Shown: one piece after another, positions 59,250 through 63,932 of the stretch
Layout: every line of letters begins with the position of its first letter
Numbering within the stretch: the first letter of the stretch is position 1
Source of the DNA: Candidatus Rifleibacteriota bacterium
GTDB lineage: Bacteria; Muiribacteriota; Ozemobacteria; Ozemobacterales; Ozemobacteraceae
DNA: 63,932 nucleotides
Assembly: GCA_018818125.1 (NCBI GenBank)
Contig: JAHISQ010000151.1
Location: 1 to 63,932, forward strand
Reading direction: 5' to 3'
Position numbers and translations under genes: made by a program
Notes under the pieces: generated by a model
What the model saw: only the letters and a program-made list of their open reading frames with translations
The model's database searches: none
What the model was told of the DNA's origin: nothing

Positions 59250-60447
59250 AAAACCTTCTGATGAGAAGCCCGGAGGCGACCATCAATACTGCCTGCAGTA
59301 TTGCGCCTCTGGCTTCGCTGAAGATGGCCCATTCGCTGGCCTGGTGATGCTGATGTGAACACTCCTGCGCGGAATGATCAGCATGATCGCATGAAGGCTC
59401 CTCAGAATCCGGCTGTTGTTCATGTTGTTCCGGCTGGTTTTCCTGTGTGGATCGGGCAGAGGCAAAGCCAGTGGGGCTAAACGGATTGTAAGCGTCAATT
59501 CTTGAAGCACTGGCACGGTTCAAAAGATACGAGATAGATTTTAAATCATCTTTTGGGTCGTTGAACAGGCTCTGATACCAGCCATCAGGCAAAATGTAAG
59601 GATGTGGCTTTTCTTTGCTGCCTGACTGGCCCGCAAGAATCTGTTCAAACAGCTTTCCCGGTGAGTCTGGCACAGCAACACCCTGTTCCATCAGCGCAAA
59701 GTAGGTGGCCAGCAAACCACTTCTAAGATTTTTGGGAACCAGCTGCCAGGTTGCGAGGGCTTCAGATTTTTTCCCGACATCAAGCAGAAATCGACTTTTC
59801 AGCAGATAATAGTTATCGAGGTTGGCGAAAACATCGTAAGAATCTTTACTCATGCGATCAACATTTGCCAGATAGCATTTAATCGCGGCCTCCAGATAGT
59901 TAAGAGCAACGGCTCTATCATTATTTATTGGCATGGGGCCGTTAAAAGTATAACTCTCGGCAAAACCATAACAGTAAGCCCCGGCCGAGTAAAGTTTATG
60001 CAGATCTACAGAATCCTTGTTTGCCAAAATTCCCTGCTGAACCAGCCTGATACCATCTTCGAAGCGATCGAGATACATAGCCAGATTCTGACTCATGATT
60101 GTATAAGTCTCAATATGGCTTGGCTCCAGGTAGAGAGCCAGTTTGAGCAGGCTCATTATTTCGGTGTTTCCGGCAAAACTGCCGGCGATAAAGTTTTGCC
60201 GGACCTTTTTATAGGGTCCAATATGCATGTATTCATCGGCAGTCAAGCGCATCAAACCAGCACTCACGCTTTTAAGCTGAGCCGGTACCGCCTGCAACAC
60301 AAGATCGTTGTAGTCGATAATTACCGTTTCCGGATAATAATAGTTCCAGTATCTGGCTTTAATCGAAAATTGCGCGGCAATAGCGATGACAAGCAGCAGC
60401 AGGCGCAACAGAATACCCAACGAACTTAGTTTACCTGCCTTTTTCAT
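59239..60447 (-). CDS. Membrane protein with TPR-like region and His-rich segment
   Basis: 402 residues. One helix near 10-28 (LGILLRLLLLVIAIAAQFSI), a helical TPR-like periplasmic region (about 60-290; MSLLKLALYLEPSHIETYTI, AVALNYLEAAIKCYLANVDR), then a Gln/Glu/His-rich segment (HEQQPDSEEPSCDHADHSAQ then ECSHQHHQ, about 345-375) and a final helix ending in Arg residues (AVLMVASGLLIRRFFTR). The His/Cys/Asp cluster could bind metal. It follows the ABC-2 permease by 6 bases on the same strand, so the two form an operon. Function unknown. Confidence 0.82.
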   Translation of the reverse strand: MKKAGKLSSLGILLRLLLLVIAIAAQFSIKARYWNYYYPETVIIDYNDLVLQAVPAQLKSVSAGLMRLTADEYMHIGPYKKVRQNFIAGSFAGNTEIMSLLKLALYLEPSHIETYTIMSQNLAMYLDRFEDGIRLVQQGILANKDSVDLHKLYSAGAYCYGFAESYTFNGPMPINNDRAVALNYLEAAIKCYLANVDRMSKDSYDVFANLDNYYLLKSRFLLDVGKKSEALATWQLVPKNLRSGLLATYFALMEQGVAVPDSPGKLFEQILAGQSGSKEKPHPYILPDGWYQSLFNDPKDDLKSISYLLNRASASRIDAYNPFSPTGFASARSTQENQPEQHEQQPDSEEPSCDHADHSAQECSHQHHQASEWAIFSEARGAILQAVLMVASGLLIRRFFTR

Positions 60448-60453
60448 TGCTAT

Positions 60454-61245
60454 TCAGAGATCCCTGTGTTCCAGAGCCGCTCCGCCCAGTGACAGATAAA
60501 AAAAGATTGCAGCAAAGGTGTAAAGAGCCAGCAGAACCATAGCTGTACCTCTGGCCGGGATTTCGTTCATAACCATGACCCTGGTTTCATAGAGCGAAAA
60601 ATCTGGCAGCACAAAGATGAAAAAATCGGCAAGCCAGCCTAATAACCAACTTCCCTTGCGCTCAGCCAGCATGCGAAAAATATCAAGACCATGGCCTATG
60701 ACATAAATGAGAACACTCAGGCTTACTGTAATTATCTTGGTCGAAAAAGCAGCCAGCATCATAACTATAGATACCAGCAGCAGCTGTTTTAAATAGATCA
60801 TGAGCATTGCCACTGGAACCTCAGGGAACCATACGCCGGCACGCATTCGCAGAATTACAAAAAGCATAGTACCGAGAAATGCGTTCAAAAACAGCAGCGT
60901 TAAACCGATGCCACCAAAACGCCCAGCCATGTAAACATGTCGACTCGGAGCTCTGGTGATGACAAAATATATGGTGCGGCGCTCAATGTCTGGAATGATC
61001 TGATCAAGCGAGAAGAAAAGCACAACCAGCAGACCTATCAGTGAAATCAGGGTCAGGCCTGCATCTGTTACCAGTCGGACTTGAAAGCCAAGGTTATAGG
61101 TATCAAGAAGCCAGGCCGCCGATGAAAGAGGAATCGCCAGCAGAATTACGCCTAGAAACAGACGGTTGCGAAGAGCTTCAAGAAAAGAGTAATAAGCGAT
61201 CGAGCAGGACGTCAGACAGGAAGATTTGAAACCACCATGTTGCAT
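60454..61245 (-). CDS. ABC-2-type transporter permease
   Basis: 263 residues with six predicted helices. N-terminal YYSFLEALRNRLFLGVILLA, DQIIPDIERRTIYFVITRAP SR-type loop and IYLKQLLLVSIVMMLAAFST match ABC-2 permeases of the NosY/gliding-type group. No ATPase gene adjoins it within the window, so the partner is elsewhere. Substrate unknown. The downstream TPR membrane protein is its probable partner. Confidence 0.85.
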   Translation of the reverse strand: MQHGGFKSSCLTSCSIAYYSFLEALRNRLFLGVILLAIPLSSAAWLLDTYNLGFQVRLVTDAGLTLISLIGLLVVLFFSLDQIIPDIERRTIYFVITRAPSRHVYMAGRFGGIGLTLLFLNAFLGTMLFVILRMRAGVWFPEVPVAMLMIYLKQLLLVSIVMMLAAFSTKIITVSLSVLIYVIGHGLDIFRMLAERKGSWLLGWLADFFIFVLPDFSLYETRVMVMNEIPARGTAMVLLALYTFAAIFFYLSLGGAALEHRDL

Positions 61246-61342
61246 TTTTTATTCCGTAACCGAGACAAGTCTTAAAAACAAAACACTCAGCTCGACAGGC
61301 TGATAGCCTTAGAGCCAAGTCTGCTGATTATCGTATCGTATC

Positions 61343-61391
61343 GTGCTCGTAATCGTAATCGAGATTTAAATTCGATTACAATTACGAGCAC
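61343..61391. repeat. Long perfect-type hairpin (20-bp arms)
   Basis: GTGCTCGTAATCGTAATCGA (61343-61362) and its near-complement at 61372-61391 (one mismatch) flank a 9-base AT-rich loop. The GTAATC/GTGCTCG words, with TATCGTATCGTATCG just upstream, resemble dispersed CGTAATCG-type repeats seen in many genomes. It lies between the ABC permease start and the stop of the pilin gene, in a tandem pair of minus-strand genes, so it may also end the pilin transcript. Confidence 0.75.
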
Positions 61392-61418
61392 AGATTCACT
61401 AAGCACAAAACAGAAAGA

Positions 61419-62090
61419 TTACATCTTGCTCTGCCAGGTCAGGTGCAGAGTATTGCGGGTTCTGTCTGGGCCACCATTACCAGGATTGAAGCTCGGAGCG
61501 GGAGCGGCACCATTAATGCCGTTGGGAGCAACGCCCCAGGCAGCGGCGACATTCAGACCATCAGAATTGTTATAGCCAAATGCAAAGCAAGTGGTAGCTC
61601 TACCAATACGAGTAGGCACCCAGCTCCACGAACCGTTAAAGGCAGTTGTTACTTTAAAAAATCTGTAAGCTACCAGCCAGTTGTTATTGGGAATATTTCT
61701 CTGATCTCCGTATCTGTTGGTAAGTTCCGGGCAGGCAAATGTACGACCATCTTTAATGACATCTGCTATCTCTAACGCCATTGGGCGCACGCCGGGAGAG
61801 GCTGAAATGTTAGTGGCGTAGCCAGGATTCGGTTTTCTATAATCGGCTGCATATATGTTGCCAGTTTGAGCGTTGAATCGCAAATCACAGTAATCAGCGA
61901 TGCCAAACGCAATATTATTGGTTTCCCATACCGATATTGCCTGGTCAATAGACTTCAGCTGTGAGGCACAACTTCTCTGGCGTGATTCCATCATAAAATT
62001 CTGATATCTTGGAATACCTACCGCAGAAAGAATACCGATAACCAAAACAACAATCATAAGTTCAATCAGCGTAAAACCTTTTCTATTCAT
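61419..62090 (-). CDS. GspG/PilA-like prepilin
   Basis: 223 residues from ATG 62090 (GAGGAG upstream; frame open to 62108). Prepilin motif MNRKG|FTLIELMIVVLVIGI, followed by LSAVGIPRYQNFMMESRQRS and CASQLKSIDQAISVWETNN, the usual major-pilin/GspG helix. The C-terminal part is Asn/Gly/Ala-rich with Trp and Tyr. Best candidate in the window for a major or abundant pilin subunit. Two small surface genes follow upstream on the same strand. Confidence 0.9.
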   Translation of the reverse strand: MNRKGFTLIELMIVVLVIGILSAVGIPRYQNFMMESRQRSCASQLKSIDQAISVWETNNIAFGIADYCDLRFNAQTGNIYAADYRKPNPGYATNISASPGVRPMALEIADVIKDGRTFACPELTNRYGDQRNIPNNNWLVAYRFFKVTTAFNGSWSWVPTRIGRATTCFAFGYNNSDGLNVAAAWGVAPNGINGAAPAPSFNPGNGGPDRTRNTLHLTWQSKM

Positions 62091-62192
62091 AGAAATCTCC
62101 TCTGTCAATTAATTAAAGAAAGAGCAACTTGCAAAATTGGATTTTCCGAGATTACTTGCAACTCTATCTTCACCCTGAGAAACAGCCCTCTA

Positions 62193-62408
62193 TTAATCTT
62201 CGTCTTCGTCTTCGTCAGAAGCGATTCCGCTGTTTACTGGCGCCTGAGTCGAGCCGGCAGGAATAGCATGTTCGATCGTACCGTCAGCACTTATAGGAAG
62301 CGAAATTTTGGGATCCGGTGCAATAGCCACCGGCTCAGAACCACAACCAGTAAAGCCAACAACTGCTACAACTAAAAGAACAACTGCGAAAAAACGCATA
62401 AGAGACAT
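62193..62408 (-). CDS. Small lipoprotein with acidic C-terminus
   Basis: 71 residues. Signal peptide with lipobox FTGC (Cys at about 22), a Pro/Ala/Ile-rich middle and an Asp/Glu end (SDEDEDED). Located 102 bases upstream of the pilin gene, on the same strand. Ribosome site GGAGGG precedes the ATG. No family recognised. Confidence 0.75.
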   Translation of the reverse strand: MSLMRFFAVVLLVVAVVGFTGCGSEPVAIAPDPKISLPISADGTIEHAIPAGSTQAPVNSGIASDEDEDED

Positions 62409-62633
62409 AAATACCCTCCTGAAAATTTTACTCTAAAGTCAATCCTAACCAAATCCTGTCGTAGAGTCAAAATTATTATTTGGATTGAATCGGCCATCTG
62501 TACCTTTTTCTGGAAAAGACATCAGTCACTATCGCCATATTCAGGCCTTCAGAAGCAAAACAATGAGTGCCTTACCACATCCAACAAGTGTACCCACACA
62601 ATCTCAAAACCCTTCTACAGAATAATTTGCTCA

Positions 62634-63932
62634 TTACGGTTTCGACCAGCAACCCTTGTTATATCTGTGCCTTTCGACATCGAGACAGTGATTTACGCTT
62701 CTACCACCAACTTCTTTGCCATTTCTATCAAGCGCTGTGCCGGTAACTGTTACGATAGCCGGGGTATAGGAAGAAAGCTGGTAGGTAAGACTGGCGGCAG
62801 CAATCTGGGCAGAATTAATCTGCATCTCATAGCTTGTCGGCGCAATGCTTGCCGGCGGCTGCCAGCGTTTGCCATTGTCAAGAACGTTACCAGCCCCGTT
62901 TCTGCCACCCCAGATAATCATATATTGACCGGTCCAGACCGATGAACAGCTCTCCCTGGCAATTGGTGCGCCACTCTCGGTTATAAGTCCCCAGTGACCG
63001 CATTCGGGGCGCAAAGCACAGCCTGTGCTTGTCGCCGTCGTTGGCGGGCCAGTAAGACCACCCCAGACAGCCATAACCTCATCCATCCAGACCGCAGCAT
63101 TTCCGCGGCGGGGAGGAACATCGGGCAAGCTCTCAATCTGGCGCCATGGATCGAGTGAAAGGCTGTCTGAAGCAGGGTTATAGATGCCACCGTCGCCCAA
63201 TGGATTCGGGCTCGGGTTTTTAGAACCACCCCAGACAATCATTTCGCTGCCAGTCCAGATAGTTGTGCAATCAGCACGTGCCACAGGAGCATTCAGATTG
63301 TTCATGGAAAACCAGGTATCAGTGACGGGGTTATATCTGGCACCTGTCGAGACTGGTTGTGGTGGTGCCCAACCACTTCCGCCCCAGACAATCATAAGTC
63401 CCTCATTACTGGCCCATACCGCACTGTGCCCTGTTCTTTGCGAAGGAGCATTCAAAGCACTTATTGCCGACCAGGTGTTGGTCGTGGGATTGTAGCGACG
63501 ACCATTGTTAAACGGCTGATTTGGTGGCGATGCACCGGCGCGACCACCCCATACAATCATCTCGGTGCCAGTCCAGATAGAGCTATGCCCTAAGCGTGCA
63601 GAAGGAGCCAAAGACAATGTAGTACTTGCCCATGTGTTTGTAGAAGGGTTATATCGACCGCCAGTATTGAGAGCAGTTGTGCCACTTGCGCCACCCCAGA
63701 CAATCATTTCGGTGGTGGCGCTGGCCCAGACTGCCGTGTGATATTTTCTATTTGAAGGCGTGGCGGCAGAAGGTGGAACAGCAACCCATCGAGACCCGGG
63801 AGCCGCACTCGGATCATAAATCCCGGTAATCCTGGTGTGGGTGTCTGATTCATCGACGCCCCCCCACACAATCATTTTGCTGCCGGTCCAGATTGCGCTA
63901 CAATCTGCCCGCGGAACTCCGGGCGGCGGCAA
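62634..63932 (-). CDS. Kelch-repeat protein, N-terminus beyond the window
   Basis: At least 432 residues, open at the window edge. About seven Kelch repeats of roughly 55 residues, each with the pattern (S/T)xxWTGxxMIVWGG followed by YNPxTNTW (for example SSIWTGTEMIVWGGRAG, RRYNPTTNTWSAISALNAPS). These form a beta-propeller blade set. The final 70 residues are a different beta segment (INSAQIAAASLTYQLSSYTP, VTGTALDRNGKEVGG). Part of the pilin/lipoprotein group on the minus strand, so probably a surface or exported protein; its signal peptide, if any, is outside the window. Confidence 0.88.
   Translation of the reverse strand: MPPPGVPRADCSAIWTGSKMIVWGGVDESDTHTRITGIYDPSAAPGSRWVAVPPSAATPSNRKYHTAVWASATTEMIVWGGASGTTALNTGGRYNPSTNTWASTTLSLAPSARLGHSSIWTGTEMIVWGGRAGASPPNQPFNNGRRYNPTTNTWSAISALNAPSQRTGHSAVWASNEGLMIVWGGSGWAPPQPVSTGARYNPVTDTWFSMNNLNAPVARADCTTIWTGSEMIVWGGSKNPSPNPLGDGGIYNPASDSLSLDPWRQIESLPDVPPRRGNAAVWMDEVMAVWGGLTGPPTTATSTGCALRPECGHWGLITESGAPIARESCSSVWTGQYMIIWGGRNGAGNVLDNGKRWQPPASIAPTSYEMQINSAQIAAASLTYQLSSYTPAIVTVTGTALDRNGKEVGGRSVNHCLDVERHRYNKGCWSKP

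Noticed and set aside
1..63932. tRNA, rRNA, CRISPR arrays, integrases or intact insertion sequences
   Set aside because: None could be recognised on either strand; only REP-like hairpins were seen.

Overview
The window reads as one contiguous piece of a diderm (Gram-negative type) bacterial chromosome of moderate GC. Genes lie in compact operons with ATGA-type overlaps. There are no rRNA or tRNA genes, no CRISPR array, no phage genes and no intact transposon. Many prepilin-like proteins, a secretin, SLH, Kelch and carboxypeptidase-regulatory-like domains, and large secreted proteins of unknown function point to a poorly cultured lineage with a complex surface. A Riflebacteria/Ozemobacteria-like organism fits this style, but that is a guess from gene content, not something the sequence proves.

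Layout. 1-5496 (+): the 3' part of a membrane-bound complex related to complex I and group 4 hydrogenases; its large subunit lacks the [NiFe] cysteines, so it looks like an energy-converting hydrogenase-related (Ehr) complex. 5566-6870 (+): dicarboxylate/amino-acid symporter. 7063-9768 (+): a 901-aa secreted protein of unknown function. 9906-11336 (+): a PilZ-like regulator. 11346-21774 (-): a TPR/HEAT protein, three tandem secreted paralogues, an ECF sigma/anti-sigma pair, a fourth paralogue, and a minor-pseudopilin operon. 22105-24928: FecR-like lipoprotein, a decayed gene, a small membrane protein and an NRAMP metal transporter. 25126-29215 (-): a three-subunit molybdenum hydroxylase with histone-H1-like tails on two subunits. 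29551-31651: a CorC-type membrane protein and a membrane-anchored hypothetical. 31828-42012 (-): a Wsp-like chemosensory operon. 42271-42972 (-): Uma2-family protein.

43184-63932 is a type IV pilus and surface region. It starts with a prepilin fused to a von Willebrand A domain behind a sigma-54-type promoter. Then come pilC, pilB and a TPR protein (-), followed by a divergent operon (+): SLH protein, pilM-pilN fusion, pilO, pilP-like, a secretin split into two reading frames, and two lipoproteins. A TPR membrane protein with an ABC-2 permease, a GspG-like pilin, a small lipoprotein and a partial Kelch protein (all -) close the window.

How the parts may work together (inference): the window joins a pilus machine (secretin, alignment complex, ATPase, platform, several minor pilins, a VWA adhesin-like pilin) with signalling that often controls surface behaviour (PilZ, MshEN domain on PilB, Wsp-like array, ECF switch). 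The best candidates for something undescribed are the four-paralogue secreted family around the ECF pair, the split secretin with a REP-like hairpin at the break, and the histone-like tails on the molybdenum enzyme.
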